From Herbaspirillum sp. 3R11 (GTDB lineage: Bacteria; Pseudomonadota; Gammaproteobacteria; Burkholderiales; Burkholderiaceae_D): DNA of 64,000 nucleotides. Positions 43,725-53,534 of the stretch are shown here, piece after piece; the first letter of the stretch is position 1; each line of letters opens with the position of its first letter. The stretch covers positions 806,001-870,000 of the forward strand of contig NZ_SPNJ01000002.1 in assembly GCF_004563925.1 (NCBI RefSeq), read 5' to 3'. The notes beneath the pieces were generated by a model. That model was not told the origin of the DNA and made no database searches. It saw only the letters and a list, made by a program, of their open reading frames with translations. A program made the position numbers and the translations under genes.

Positions 43725-44381
43725 CTACTGCTCCCATGGCAAATGGAAATTGAACGAACGCTGTTGCGGCAGGGATGTTCGGATCAACTGAAATTTCCGC
43801 CACGTGCGTGGCATGAAATCACTCCTGAGCGTCTCAGGCAACTGCATTTGTCGTTCTACCGTGTGTCTGGCGCGGTTGTAGCAGCGATAACACCAGGACG
43901 TGGAAATCAGCAAATACGTAGCAAGCACTGCGATATTGTTGTCGCAGTGTTCTAGCAATTTGAGATAGGCCGCGGCGCGTGAATGATGCGGGCTGACGTG
44001 CAACTCCCGATTCTCGGCTTCCTTCAATTCCAGCATCGCCAACGGATCATCGGCCAAATCGCTGTGCAGCTTGTTGAGCAGCGGATGGCTGTCATGCTCT
44101 GGATTGTCGCCATAATCCCACGCGTCCAGCCGGACCGCCATGCGGATAGTCTTCTCGTCGTAATTCACCAGTTGCTGGTACAGATAACTGAATAGCAAAT
44201 CGACGTGGGCCGGATTCAGAAAGTCGATTTCGAATCCCTGTTTCGCTTTTATTTTTTCCGCCATGAGCCAGGCTTCCGCCTGCACGTCATCAGCTTCGTG
44301 CTCTCCTTTTGTCGCTGCGGAGATCTTCCTGAATTTGGATTTGTATTTTTTTGCGAAGGCGGAAAAGTCGCTGTGAGGCAT
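43725..44381 (-). CDS. Orphan protein resembling an ECF-type sigma factor
   Basis: The 218-residue product is not recognised as a named family. The N-terminal 45 residues (FAKKYKSKFRKI, then EHEADDVQAEAWLMAEKI) look like sigma-70 region 2, where D-x-x-Q-E-(A/V)-(W/F)-L is usual. Residues about 140-180 (YLKLLEHCDNNIAVLATYL followed by STSWCYRCYNRARH) could be a degenerate region-4 helix-turn-helix. The middle contains an acidic, charge-rich segment. There is no anti-sigma gene beside it; neighbours are plsY (convergent) and tsaD. Composition is somewhat less GC-rich than neighbours. A sigma-like DNA-binding role is inference. Confidence 0.6.
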   Translation of the reverse strand: MPHSDFSAFAKKYKSKFRKISAATKGEHEADDVQAEAWLMAEKIKAKQGFEIDFLNPAHVDLLFSYLYQQLVNYDEKTIRMAVRLDAWDYGDNPEHDSHPLLNKLHSDLADDPLAMLELKEAENRELHVSPHHSRAAAYLKLLEHCDNNIAVLATYLLISTSWCYRCYNRARHTVERQMQLPETLRSDFMPRTWRKFQLIRTSLPQQRSFNFHLPWEQ

Positions 44382-44480
44382 CTGTTTTTGAAAAAAAGAT
44401 GCATCTTAGCTGCGCGTATTTCCTGCGGGAATCGTATTTATTCGGATATTGCGTTTGATTGCGTGTTGATTACGCGGTGA

Positions 44481-45506
44481 CTACGTGTTGATCTCATCCA
44501 GCGGCCAGCGCGGCCGCACGCTGAAGGCATACTCGCGCTTTGCCGCTTCGGGGTGCTGCTGCAGGCGCATGGCGCCGGCGAAGGCGATCATGGCGCCGTT
44601 GTCGGTGCAGAATTCCAGTTCCGGATAGAACACCTGATAGCGTCGCTTGGCCGCAGCGGCATTGAGGCCTTCGCGCAACTGCCTGTTGGCGCCGACGCCG
44701 CCGGCGATGACCAGGCGCTTCATGCCGGTGTGCTTGAGCGCATTCATGCATTTGGCCACCAGCACGTCGACGATGGCATCGACGAAGGAGCGTGCGATGT
44801 TGGCCTTGTCCTGCTCGCAGATGTTGGTGGTCTGGTTCTTGACCACGGTCAGCACGGCGGTCTTCAGGCCGGAAAAGCTGAAGTCGAAATTCTTGGAATG
44901 CAGCATCGGACGCGGCAATTGATATACGCCCGGATCGCCGAACTCAGCCAGCCGCGAAATCGCCGGACCACCCGGATAGCTCAGGCCGAGCAATTTGGCC
45001 GACTTGTCGAAGGCTTCGCCGGCGGCGTCGTCGAGGGTTTCGCCCAGCAGTTCGTACTGGCCGACGCCGTCCACGCGCATTAACTGCGTATGGCCGCCCG
45101 ACACCAGCAGCGCCACGAACGGAAACTGCGGCGGGTTGGACGACAGCAGCGGCGACAGCAGGTGGCCTTCCAGGTGATGCACGCCGAGCATCGGCTTGTC
45201 GAGCGACAGGCCGAGACCACAGGCGACCGATGCACCGACCAGCAGCGCGCCGGCCAGTCCGGGGCCCTGGGTGTAGGCAATGGCGTCGATGTCGTCGTGG
45301 GCGATACCGCTTTGTTCAAAGACTTGCCGGAGCAAAGGAATCGCGCGCCGCACATGGTCGCGCGAGGCCAGTTCGGGGACGACACCGCCGTATTCCTGAT
45401 GCATCGCAATTTGCGAATGCAGGGCATGGGCGAGCAGGCCTTTTTGCGTGTCGTATAACGCCAGACCGGTTTCATCGCAGGAGGATTCGACGCCGAGAAC
45501 TATCAT
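44481..45506 (-). CDS. tsaD: tRNA N6-threonylcarbamoyltransferase TsaD
   Basis: Catalytic subunit for t6A37 synthesis. The 341-residue product from ATG 45506 starts [18 protein letters not shown]; an upstream in-frame TTG would add seven residues. The metal-binding pair is in [13 protein letters not shown] (about residues 110-122), with [28 protein letters not shown] and [12 protein letters not shown] also diagnostic. TsaE is encoded at 27.9 kb. Confidence 0.96.
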   Translation of the reverse strand: MIVLGVESSCDETGLALYDTQKGLLAHALHSQIAMHQEYGGVVPELASRDHVRRAIPLLRQVFEQSGIAHDDIDAIAYTQGPGLAGALLVGASVACGLGLSLDKPMLGVHHLEGHLLSPLLSSNPPQFPFVALLVSGGHTQLMRVDGVGQYELLGETLDDAAGEAFDKSAKLLGLSYPGGPAISRLAEFGDPGVYQLPRPMLHSKNFDFSFSGLKTAVLTVVKNQTTNICEQDKANIARSFVDAIVDVLVAKCMNALKHTGMKRLVIAGGVGANRQLREGLNAAAAKRRYQVFYPELEFCTDNGAMIAFAGAMRLQQHPEAAKREYAFSVRPRWPLDEINT

Positions 45507-45689
45507 GGATTGCAGCAGGGAAAACAATGGGGACGACTGCGTCCGAAGGCGCTATTGTAAAGGAAAGGCGCACAGGGGAATGTCAAGCGCCCGGCGGCGC
45601 ACAAGAAGCGTCGCATGGTGTACTCTTGCGCACATCAAAAACGGCAGCAATAACGGCAACAACGTCGGCACCAATACGAGAGCAAACTC

Positions 45690-46661
45690 ATGACGGAATC
45701 AGGCAAGGAAATGTTGGCTGCGGCCCGCTTCATCAAGGAAATCGGCCGCGGCAAGGACGGCGCGCGCAGCTTGTCGCGCGACGACGCGCAGCTGCTTTAC
45801 GGCGCCATGCTGGACAGCCGTGTCAGCGACCTCGAACTCGGGGCGATCCTGCTGGCCATGCGCGTCAAGGGCGAATCGGTGGAAGAAATCGCCGGCTTCC
45901 TGGATGCCGCCGAAGCCTCGTTCACGCCGCTACAGGCGCCGCTGGGCGATTATGCGCCGGTGGTGATTCCGAGCTACAACGGCTCGCGCCACATGGCCAA
46001 CCTGACACCCTTGCTGGCCTTGCTGCTGGCGCGCGAAGGCGTGCCGGTGCTGATGCATGGGGTGACCCAGGATCCGCAACGCGTCACCAGCGCAGAGATT
46101 TTCGAAGCGCTTGGGATCCATCACGCGATCGGTCCGCACGAAGCCGAGGCGGCGCTGGCCAACCGGCAACCGGCATTCATTCCGATCCAGGTGCTGGCGC
46201 CAAAGATGGCGCGCCTGCTGGCGATGCGCCGCGTACTCGGCGTGCGCAATTCGACCCATACGCTGGTCAAGATCATGCAGCCTTTTTCGGCACCGTCCTT
46301 GCGCCTGACCTCATACACCCATCCCGAATACCTGGAAATGCTCGGCAAGTATTTTGTCGACGCCGCGCCGCCTCAACGCGGCGACGCGTTCCTGATGCGC
46401 GGCACCGAAGGCGAGACCGTCGCCAATGCGCGGCGTGCACAGCAGATCGACTGGTTCCATGGCGGCGAACGCACGTTGCTGGTGGAAAAACAGAAAGTGG
46501 CGGAAGAGATTCCGGACTTGCCGGAGGGCAGGGACGCCGCCGTGACGGCGCGCTGGATTGAGGCGGTACTGCGCGGCGAGAAAACCGTACCGATTGCGAT
46601 CACCGAACAGGTCGAGCATTGCATGACGGTATCCAAAGCGATCAAGGCGCGCACACCCTGA
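45690..46661 (+). CDS. ybiB: YbiB-family (TrpD2) DNA-binding protein
   Basis: The 323-residue product has the anthranilate phosphoribosyltransferase fold (N-terminal helical domain, residues about 8-70, IKEIGRGKDGARSLSRDDA; then the PRT-type domain with NLTPLLALLLAREGVPVLMHG) but belongs to the TrpD2/YbiB group, which binds nucleic acid and lacks the TrpD activity in E. coli. Key segments are RNSTHTLVKIMQPF and SYTHPEYLEMLGKYF. It stands alone between tsaD (divergent, 183-base gap) and an HTH gene. Confidence 0.85.
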   Translation: MTESGKEMLAAARFIKEIGRGKDGARSLSRDDAQLLYGAMLDSRVSDLELGAILLAMRVKGESVEEIAGFLDAAEASFTPLQAPLGDYAPVVIPSYNGSRHMANLTPLLALLLAREGVPVLMHGVTQDPQRVTSAEIFEALGIHHAIGPHEAEAALANRQPAFIPIQVLAPKMARLLAMRRVLGVRNSTHTLVKIMQPFSAPSLRLTSYTHPEYLEMLGKYFVDAAPPQRGDAFLMRGTEGETVANARRAQQIDWFHGGERTLLVEKQKVAEEIPDLPEGRDAAVTARWIEAVLRGEKTVPIAITEQVEHCMTVSKAIKARTP

Positions 46662-46689
46662 GGCTGATGAGCGCGGTCGCGACGGCTGC

Positions 46690-47115
46690 TCAGGCTTTGG
46701 GTTTGACGACCTTGACGGGTAGCGCTGCAGCGACTTGCGCAAAGGCGAAGATGACTTCCTTGACGATCTTGCGTTGTGGCGCAGGCAGGTTGATGAAGGC
46801 TTCGAAGGCCTCGCGTTCGCGATAGCCGATGGCTTCTTCCCAGCGCGCGCGGCGCTTGTCGATGCGCTTGCCGATTTCTTCGCCGAAGCGCAGATGTTGC
46901 GGCGTGACAATGAGCCATTCTGCGAGCGTCTCGAGCTTGTCCTGATTCGGCATGGACTCGCCGAGAAGCCAGCGTCGCACGCCGTGCAACGTCATCGGTT
47001 TACCCCAATAGCGCAAATTGAACTCGCGTTCCAGAACAGCGGGCTTTGGTTCATATCCCGCTTTTTCCATCGAGGCGCGCAGTCGTTTTGCAAATTTTTC
47101 GTTCGCGTTTTCCAT
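46690..47115 (-). CDS. Putative helix-turn-helix regulator
   Basis: The 141-residue product has an N-terminal region (about residues 6-75: FAKRLRASMEKAGYEPKPA, then MTLHGVRRWLLGESMPNQDK and LAEWLIVTPQHLRFGEE) resembling the Cro/C1-type HTH found in phage-like and betaproteobacterial regulators, and a C-terminal helical part (PAPQRKIVKEVIFAFAQVA). No effector domain is seen. It converges with ybiB (28-base gap). Target unknown. Confidence 0.7.
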   Translation of the reverse strand: MENANEKFAKRLRASMEKAGYEPKPAVLEREFNLRYWGKPMTLHGVRRWLLGESMPNQDKLETLAEWLIVTPQHLRFGEEIGKRIDKRRARWEEAIGYREREAFEAFINLPAPQRKIVKEVIFAFAQVAAALPVKVVKPKA

Positions 47116-47225
47116 GACTGGAACTTACTGCCTAGTGGGTGAGGATTGGGTACTTTTGGTTTTCGGAATAATTACGCGGAGGATGTGACTTATAATCAAC
47201 GCCGCTTAACGTCACCAAGTTGTAG

Positions 47226-47645
47226 CTATCTTGTCTTATTTTCAACTTGACTGATAGATAACAATTGTAACGTGTGGGAATCTCCCAACATGACGCCCAG
47301 CAAGACTTTCAGGCCGGTAACGGTGTTTGCGCGAACCTCGTTCGGCGCCTGCCCCACGGCAGAAAAGTTGCCTTGGCGGTCACATTCCGGAGTCGCGTGC
47401 GGAAGCTGTGATTTCGTCAGAACAGCCAGTTCTTTTCGCAGGGTGAAAACACCGCGGAAGAAGCCGGGATTTTTTGGTGCAAACCAGCTAGAATAGGCGC
47501 GGATAAAGGGATTGCGCCGGATGGCGCCCATTGTCGCTAATGAATAAAGAGCAAACGACAAGCGGCTGCGCATACAAAAAACCGAGCGTTTGCGACGCTT
47601 TTTTCTCCTGATTTTGTTTGTGAACATCGATGCGTCGTCACGCAT
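47226..47645 (-). mobile_element. Possible decayed IS110-family transposase C-terminus
   Basis: The leftward frame contains RLSFALYSLATMGAIRRNP then FIRAY (coding about 47585-47490), which matches the IS110 (Transposase_20) C-terminal pattern L-R-x-A-L-Y-M-A-x-x-x-A-I-R-x-N-P-x-I-R-A-F-Y. The following FTLRKELAVL may be the M-R-K-L-L segment, but the rest and the whole N-terminal catalytic half are missing. Flanks carry no clear terminal repeats. Best read as an old insertion scar within a 620-base gap (47116-47735) that otherwise holds nothing recognisable except a TATAAT at 47191-47196. Confidence 0.35.
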
Positions 47646-47735
47646 CGGGGAAGCTTTGTTTGTTGTCGTGGATTCACGGGATTCATTTTCGTAACACGCA
47701 GTTCGAACGGAAGATGCAGACGGATTTATCAGATC

Positions 47736-49796
47736 ATGGCCGGCTCCTATAACCTTTTGCTGATTTGCTTTTCTCTATTTGTTGCGACGCTCGCTTCGTA
47801 CACAGTATTGGAAATCGCTGAACGCATTTCATCGCAGGAAACCGCACGTTACCGCCGCATGTGGCTGGCCGGCGGCGCGCTGGTGTTCGGCGTCGGCATC
47901 TGGTCCACCCATTTCACCGGCATGCTGGCGTTCCAGCTGCCGATCAACGTCGGCTACAACGCGTTCTTCACCGGCATCTCGCTGCTGCTGTGCATCGGCC
48001 TGTCGTTTTACCTCCTGCATCGTTCCACCCAACGCCGGCTGCGCTGGCCGCGCATGCTGGCCGACGGCGTCGCGCTCGGCGGCGGCATGGCAGTGGTGCA
48101 CTGGCTCGGCCTGCATTCGATGCAAATCCTCCCGGCGGTGCGTTACACGCCCTGGGTGGAGATTCTGTCGGTGCTGGCGACGATGGCCGTCGCGGTACTC
48201 AACATCTGGATCATCTACACCCTCAACGCGCGCAAGAGCGATCACTTCTGGCGTCGCGTGATTTTTGCGGGCGTGCTGGGTCTGGGCATCTTCTTCATGC
48301 ATTGCCTGAACATGGCGGCGGCGAATTTTTCGCCGGACAGCGTCAGCAGCACCTACGCCAGCATTGACCGCGACAACCTGATGAGCGCGGTGGTGCTTGG
48401 TACGCTGTTCGTGCTGATCGCCGCATTGATTTTCAGCGGCGCGCAAAAGACCAAGCTGCTGCGCAAGATCGTCGGCCGCACCAATGACAAGCTGCTGCAC
48501 TTCGCCACGCACGACGTGCTTACCGGCCTGCCCAATCGCGCCTTGCTGGCCGAGCGCATCCAGCACGCAATTCACGTGTCAAAGCGCAGCGGGCTGTCGT
48601 TTGCGGTGTTGTTCATGGACTTGGACGGCTTCAAAGGGATCAATGACTCGCTCGGCCACTCGGTCGGCGACGGCTTGCTGGTCGCGGTCGGGCAGCGCAT
48701 CCGCGCCTGCATCCGCAGCGAAGACATGGTGTCGCGCATCGGCGGCGACGAGTTCGTGGCCGTGATGGGTAACCTGGCCTCGCCCGAAGTGGTCGAGAAC
48801 CTGGCGGAAAACATCCTGAGCGTGCTGCGTCAGGATTTTCGCGTGGACGAGGCGACCTTGCGCGTGACGTCGAGCATCGGCATCGCGGTGTATCCCAACA
48901 GCGGCGACACCGTCGATGCGCTGATGAAGAATGCCGATGCGGCGATGTACGAGGCCAAGCAGAACGGCCGCAATACTTACCGTTTTTTTGAGCCGGCCAT
49001 GCACGCCAGCGCGATGCGCCATCTGACGGTGCGTCACGCCCTGCAACTGGCGGTGGAACACAATCAGTTGTCGCTGCATTTTCAGCCAAAATTTGAAGGC
49101 CACCAGCGCACGCTGACCGGCGTCGAGGCCTTGCTGCGCTGGGATCATCCGGAACTGGGCAGCATGAGTCCGACCGAGTTCATCCCCATCGCCGAACGTT
49201 CTGGGCAGATCATTCCGATCGGCGACTGGGTGTTGCGCGAAGTGTGTGCGCAGATCGTGCGCTGGGATGCGGCCGGCATGCCGCCGGTCAAGGTGGCGCT
49301 CAATCTGTCGCCGCTGCAGATGCGCCCCGACCTGATCGACAGCGTCACCGCCATCGTCACTCATGCCGGCATTGCGCCGCAGCGCCTGATGTTTGAGATC
49401 ACCGAAACCGCGGCGATGAAGAACGTCGAAAAGAGCGCGCGCATCATCACCGACCTGCAGGAGCTCGGCTACGACATCGCCATCGACGATTTCGGCGCCG
49501 GCTATTCCAGCCTGGCGTATCTGCAGCAGTTCCACTGCCGCCAGATCAAGATCGACAAGTTCTTCACGTCGCGCCTGGATCAGGGCGGCGACTCCGGACT
49601 GGCCATCGTCTCGGCCATCATCGCGCTGGCGCATGCGCTGAACATGGAAGTGGTGGCGGAAGGGGTGGAGACCGAAGCCCAACTCGCCGCGTTGCAGAAA
49701 CTCAACTGCGACCAGGTGCAGGGATTCCTGCTGGCGCGTCCGGCTGCAGCGGGGGATGTGCAGCATTTCCTGGGACAGGGCAGGGCGTTCGCCTGA
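47736..49796 (+). CDS. MHYT-GGDEF-EAL membrane signalling protein
   Basis: The 686-residue product has seven membrane helices in its first 235 residues forming an MHYT sensor, then GGDEF (about 250-415, motif RIGGDEF) and EAL (about 430-680, motif GVEALLRW, with DDFGAGYSSLAYL). MHYT domains are thought to bind copper and sense O2, CO or NO. Here the three motifs are altered: THFTGM (59-63), VHWLGLHSM (121-129) and MHCLNM (188-193). The c-di-GMP motifs look intact. The gene is alone; its promoter is not clear. Confidence 0.9.
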   Translation: MAGSYNLLLICFSLFVATLASYTVLEIAERISSQETARYRRMWLAGGALVFGVGIWSTHFTGMLAFQLPINVGYNAFFTGISLLLCIGLSFYLLHRSTQRRLRWPRMLADGVALGGGMAVVHWLGLHSMQILPAVRYTPWVEILSVLATMAVAVLNIWIIYTLNARKSDHFWRRVIFAGVLGLGIFFMHCLNMAAANFSPDSVSSTYASIDRDNLMSAVVLGTLFVLIAALIFSGAQKTKLLRKIVGRTNDKLLHFATHDVLTGLPNRALLAERIQHAIHVSKRSGLSFAVLFMDLDGFKGINDSLGHSVGDGLLVAVGQRIRACIRSEDMVSRIGGDEFVAVMGNLASPEVVENLAENILSVLRQDFRVDEATLRVTSSIGIAVYPNSGDTVDALMKNADAAMYEAKQNGRNTYRFFEPAMHASAMRHLTVRHALQLAVEHNQLSLHFQPKFEGHQRTLTGVEALLRWDHPELGSMSPTEFIPIAERSGQIIPIGDWVLREVCAQIVRWDAAGMPPVKVALNLSPLQMRPDLIDSVTAIVTHAGIAPQRLMFEITETAAMKNVEKSARIITDLQELGYDIAIDDFGAGYSSLAYLQQFHCRQIKIDKFFTSRLDQGGDSGLAIVSAIIALAHALNMEVVAEGVETEAQLAALQKLNCDQVQGFLLARPAAAGDVQHFLGQGRAFA

Positions 49797-49809
49797 ACGC
49801 TCCTCGGTA

Positions 49810-51162
49810 CTAAATCGAGCGTCGCTGGATGACGCGCAAATACCAGATCAGGAAGAACGCCACCAGCCCCAGGCTGGCGCTGTTGCCAAGCCAGAAGCCG
49901 GCGGCGCCGTGCAGCCATGCCGGCGATACGCCAAACGGATCGAGGCCGAGGATATAGCCGCCGCCGAGTCCGATACCCCACAGCGCCACCGCGTAAATCA
50001 CCGTCGGGATCACCGCGACCTTGTAGGCGCGCAGCACGAAGGCCGTGGTCACTTGCAGCGAGTCGAACAGCTGATAAAAGGCGATGAACAGGAACAGCGG
50101 CAAGGCCGAGGCGATGATAACTTCGTCCGGCGTATAGGCGCGGATGATCTGCTCGCGGGCGAACCACACCGCCACGCCGATCAGCACCGACAGGATCGCC
50201 GAGAGGCGGATGCCGGCACGGGAAATCTTCTTGGCGGTCTGCCAGTCGCGTGCACCGATGGCTTGCGCCACCAGTGTGCCGGTGGCGTTGGCCAGCGACA
50301 GCGGCAGCATGTACAGCACGGTGCCGACGTTGGCGGTGATCTGGTGTCCGGCCACCGCCACCGCGCCGAGGCGCGCGATGAAGATCGCCATCAGCGTGAA
50401 CGCCGTGACCTCGATGAAATAGCTCAGGCCCATCGGGATGCCGAGCTTCAGCAGGCTGCGTTGCGCCTTCCATTGCGGTGCGACGAAGCCGCTGCCGAAT
50501 ACGCGCAGTTCGCGATAGATCGGCGCGCCGCGCACCAGCATCCAGCCGGTCAGCAGCATCAGCCAGGCAATCAGGCTGGTGGCGATGGCGCAACCCGGAC
50601 CGCCGAAGGCCGGCATGCCGAGGCCGCCGAAGATGAACCATGCGTTGAGTGGAATCTTGAGCAGCAGGGCGCCGATCTGGATCGCCATGACCATCTTGGG
50701 GCGCGAGATGGCGTTGTTTAGCGCGGCATAGACGCGGAAACCCAGCGTCGCCGGCAGCGCCAGCGCTTCGATGCGCAGGTAGAGGGTGGCTTTTTCAGCC
50801 AGTTCCGGCGAGGCCTGCGCGAACGACAGGAACACCGGCGAGAACAGCAGCACCAGGCAGCCGATGCAACTGAGGAAGAAGGCCAGCCACAATCCCTGTT
50901 TCACTTCGCGGCCGATGTCGCCGAAGCGGCGTGCGCCGTACAACTGGCCGATGGTCGGCAAGAGTGCTTGCAACACGCCTGACAAGCCGACGAACACGCT
51001 CACGTAAATCGACACCCCCAGCGACAGCGCCGCCAGATCCATCGCCGAGAAGCGCGACACCATCGCCGTGTCGATCACGCCGTTGGCGATCAGCGCCAGC
51101 TGGCCGATCAGGATCGGCCAGGCCAGCGAAGCGATGCGGAAAGTATGGATGCGTGATGTCAT
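49810..51162 (-). CDS. MATE-family multidrug efflux protein
   Basis: The 450-residue product has twelve membrane helices and MATE features in both halves (LAWPILIGQLALIANGVIDT near the N-terminus and GIPMGLSYFIEVTAFTLM in the second half, both about 30 residues into each repeat). It would expel cationic drugs by H+ or Na+ exchange; NorM-type is likely but not certain. Converges with the MHYT gene (13-base gap). It is the downstream neighbour of a glycosyltransferase gene in the same direction (88-base gap). Confidence 0.9.
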   Translation of the reverse strand: MTSRIHTFRIASLAWPILIGQLALIANGVIDTAMVSRFSAMDLAALSLGVSIYVSVFVGLSGVLQALLPTIGQLYGARRFGDIGREVKQGLWLAFFLSCIGCLVLLFSPVFLSFAQASPELAEKATLYLRIEALALPATLGFRVYAALNNAISRPKMVMAIQIGALLLKIPLNAWFIFGGLGMPAFGGPGCAIATSLIAWLMLLTGWMLVRGAPIYRELRVFGSGFVAPQWKAQRSLLKLGIPMGLSYFIEVTAFTLMAIFIARLGAVAVAGHQITANVGTVLYMLPLSLANATGTLVAQAIGARDWQTAKKISRAGIRLSAILSVLIGVAVWFAREQIIRAYTPDEVIIASALPLFLFIAFYQLFDSLQVTTAFVLRAYKVAVIPTVIYAVALWGIGLGGGYILGLDPFGVSPAWLHGAAGFWLGNSASLGLVAFFLIWYLRVIQRRSI

Positions 51163-51250
51163 GCTGTTGAAAAGTCGACGCCGGCCTGGCCTGGGTCAGG
51201 ACGCCGGCATCGCTTCGTTTGTTGCTTCGTTTGTCGCTTCGCTTATCGCT

Positions 51251-52969
51251 TCAGTTGCCGATGCGGCGATACAGGCGGAAACGCTCGTCGCGGTCGGAGG
51301 GGCGCCGACCTTCCCACAGCAGCTGCCAGCGGCCTTCATACTGGCGCAGCATCTGTTCGGCGTTCTGGTTGTCGATACTGTCCTGCAGCAGCAGGAAGTC
51401 GCAGCGCATGTCCGGGCGGTCTTCGAAATGCACGTGGCCGAAGTAGGCGAACGATGCGCGCTGCGCCGGGCCGACGTTGGACTCCACGCACTGCTTGACC
51501 GCCGACATGCGTTCTTCGATCTGTTGCGCCACGCCGGCATAGCTCTTGCCGTAGTTGACCCATGGCAGCCACAAGGTCATCAGCAGCACCCAGCACAGCA
51601 CCACGCCGCCGGACGACAGCACCACCGCGCGCCACAGCACCGACGGCCGGCGCGAAATGCGCCAGTGCACCAGCAGGATCCAGAAAATCGTGGTCAGCAC
51701 CGCAACCGCCAGCGCGATCGCATTGAAGCCGGGTTTGTAGCCGGGAGCGAGCTTGAAGGCGTTCTTGGCGATCTGCGCCGGCCAGCCGGTTTCCTTGGCG
51801 ATCCAGCCGATCCAGATGAAGGCCGCGCAGGTGGTCAGCGTCATCACCGAGAACCAGTCCACCGCATTGATGGCGCCGCGCTTCATGGTCGGCAGGCCGA
51901 AGGCTGCCAGTATCGCCAGCGCCGGCAACAGCGGCAACAGGATGCCTTCTTCACTGTGCACGTTGAGCAGCACCAGCAACGTCAACGGGATGAAGAAGGC
52001 CAGCGGCAGCGAAATATGCAGCGATTGCAACTGGCGGCGCCAGGCGTACACGGCCCAGCCGGCGAACGGCCAGGCCGGCCAGGCGAACCAGACGCCGTAC
52101 TTGCCGAAGAATTTCAGCGAGGCCATGGTCGGCCAGTTGATCTGATAAATATTCCAGCTGAGCCAGGTCGAGAATTGTGCGCTGGCTTCAGGCAGCAAAG
52201 CCCGGATCGAAAAGACCCAGATCAGGCAGATCGCCAGCGCCGCCGGCAGCGTCAATCCCACCAGCGACTTGAACACCGGACGGTAATGCAGGCCCGACAA
52301 CACCAGCAGTCCCAGCAGCACGCCGGCCGGCAGCAGCCAGCCGTGCGTGAGCACCAGCAGGCCCAGCACCGCGCCCAGCGACAGCGCCTGATGCGGCTTG
52401 TTGGTGTCGAACACGCGTGCCGCGCTGTACATGGCATAGGCCACCAGCGCGATTTGCAGGGTCTTGGCGCTGGTCTCGTGGCTGTGCAGCAGCAAGCCCA
52501 GGAAGCCCAGATAGATCAGGAAAGCGCCGTCGGCCAGCGTGCGGCCGAAGTCGCGCGGCTCCGGCTGGCCGCCGAAGGCCAGCTTGAGCGGCTGCGCCTC
52601 GCTGCGGCGGCCGAGCAGGTAGGTGGCGTACCAGATCGACAGCGAGCCGATCAGGAAGCAGCCCACGGTCGAGATGCGCGCCGCCAGCGGATCGCCCAGC
52701 AGCCAGCCGAACAGCTTGATGCAGATGGCGCCGAACCAATAGGCCAGCGGACTCTCGGCGGGCATCGCCATGCCGGCGATATTCGGCGCCAGCCAGTCCA
52801 TCAGGTTGCCGTGCGCCATGGTCCACATGATGCCGAAGCTGGCGGCGTCATCGTTCTTCCAGGGATCTCGGCCGATCAGGCCGGGCAGGATATACAGCAA
52901 GCCGAGCGCGAGCAGGCCCCAGCGAGGCAGAGCATTGGTCGCGGCGGCAGGGAGGCGGACTGGCTTCAT
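51251..52969 (-). CDS. ArnT-like (GT-C fold) membrane glycosyltransferase
   Basis: The 572-residue product from ATG 52969 has about eleven membrane helices and, in the first periplasmic loop, GRDPWKNDDAASFG (about residues 34-47), equivalent to the D-E/D-D catalytic loop of ArnT/PMT-type enzymes, followed by PAESPLAYWFGA. Such enzymes transfer a sugar from an undecaprenyl-phosphate carrier to lipid A or proteins. The soluble C-terminal domain (about 460-570) is well conserved in Burkholderiales. An upstream extension in the same frame is not supported by any ribosome site. Confidence 0.82.
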   Translation of the reverse strand: MKPVRLPAAATNALPRWGLLALGLLYILPGLIGRDPWKNDDAASFGIMWTMAHGNLMDWLAPNIAGMAMPAESPLAYWFGAICIKLFGWLLGDPLAARISTVGCFLIGSLSIWYATYLLGRRSEAQPLKLAFGGQPEPRDFGRTLADGAFLIYLGFLGLLLHSHETSAKTLQIALVAYAMYSAARVFDTNKPHQALSLGAVLGLLVLTHGWLLPAGVLLGLLVLSGLHYRPVFKSLVGLTLPAALAICLIWVFSIRALLPEASAQFSTWLSWNIYQINWPTMASLKFFGKYGVWFAWPAWPFAGWAVYAWRRQLQSLHISLPLAFFIPLTLLVLLNVHSEEGILLPLLPALAILAAFGLPTMKRGAINAVDWFSVMTLTTCAAFIWIGWIAKETGWPAQIAKNAFKLAPGYKPGFNAIALAVAVLTTIFWILLVHWRISRRPSVLWRAVVLSSGGVVLCWVLLMTLWLPWVNYGKSYAGVAQQIEERMSAVKQCVESNVGPAQRASFAYFGHVHFEDRPDMRCDFLLLQDSIDNQNAEQMLRQYEGRWQLLWEGRRPSDRDERFRLYRRIGN

Positions 52970-53124
52970 CAAGGTGTTATTGCTCTTGTACGTGTTGCTG
53001 CACTGTGCGGGTGCAATTATCGGGTAGCCGATATTGTGCAGCAAAATTCCGTTAAAGGATGTATTGGATGGTAACGGCGGGGCAATCCTGCAGCGGTAAA
53101 GCTGCACCCCGTTCCGCAAAAAAC

Positions 53125-53152
53125 AAAAAAGGCAGCCTCAGCTGCCTTTTTT
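53125..53152 (-). terminator. Terminator after rpmE2
   Basis: GGCAGC (53131-53136), loop CTCA, GCTGCC (53141-53146), flanked by AAAAAA on the left and TTTTTT on the right. The A run becomes the T tail for the leftward rpmE2 transcript; the symmetry allows action both ways. Confidence 0.88.
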
Positions 53153-53167
53153 GACATCGTGCAGAGA

Positions 53168-53437
53168 TTATTCTGCTGCGATTGCAGTCTTGGAACCGAC
53201 TGTGCCGAACTTTTGGCGGAACTTCTCGACGCGACCTGCGGTGTCGACGATCTTGTGCTTGCCGGTGTAGAACGGATGCGATTCGGAAGAAACTTCAATC
53301 TTCACGAGTGGGTATTCCTTGCCTTCGAATTCGGCCTTTTCGCGTGTGCCGATAGTCGAGCGGGTGATGAACTTGAAGTCGTTCGAAACGTCGTGGAACA
53401 GAACTTCGCGGTAATCCGGGTGAATGCCTTGTTTCAT
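53168..53437 (-). CDS. rpmE2: 50S ribosomal protein L31, type B
   Basis: The 89-residue product [20 protein letters not shown] is the type B L31, lacking the CxxC zinc motifs of the zinc-bound paralogue; such copies often replace RpmE under zinc shortage, although in many betaproteobacteria this is the only form. The ATG at 53437 is chosen because AAGG lies 8 bases upstream and the family starts here. A promoter with TTGACG and TATAAT lies 100 bases upstream and a terminator follows. Confidence 0.95.
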   Translation of the reverse strand: MKQGIHPDYREVLFHDVSNDFKFITRSTIGTREKAEFEGKEYPLVKIEVSSESHPFYTGKHKIVDTAGRVEKFRQKFGTVGSKTAIAAE

Positions 53438-53534
53438 TTTTTTGCCTTGAAAAGTAGTGGTAGCCAATCGTCACTTCGTCGGTCGCCTTGCTTCTTGACC
53501 CGATTGTCGATCACTTGCCGGTGAAAAGTCCGAA

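Noticed and set aside
51251..53119. Longer version of the ArnT-like protein starting at 53119
   Set aside because: The extra 50 residues are not hydrophobic in a useful way, overlap the rpmE2 terminator side and have no ribosome site; ATG 52969 precedes the first helix.
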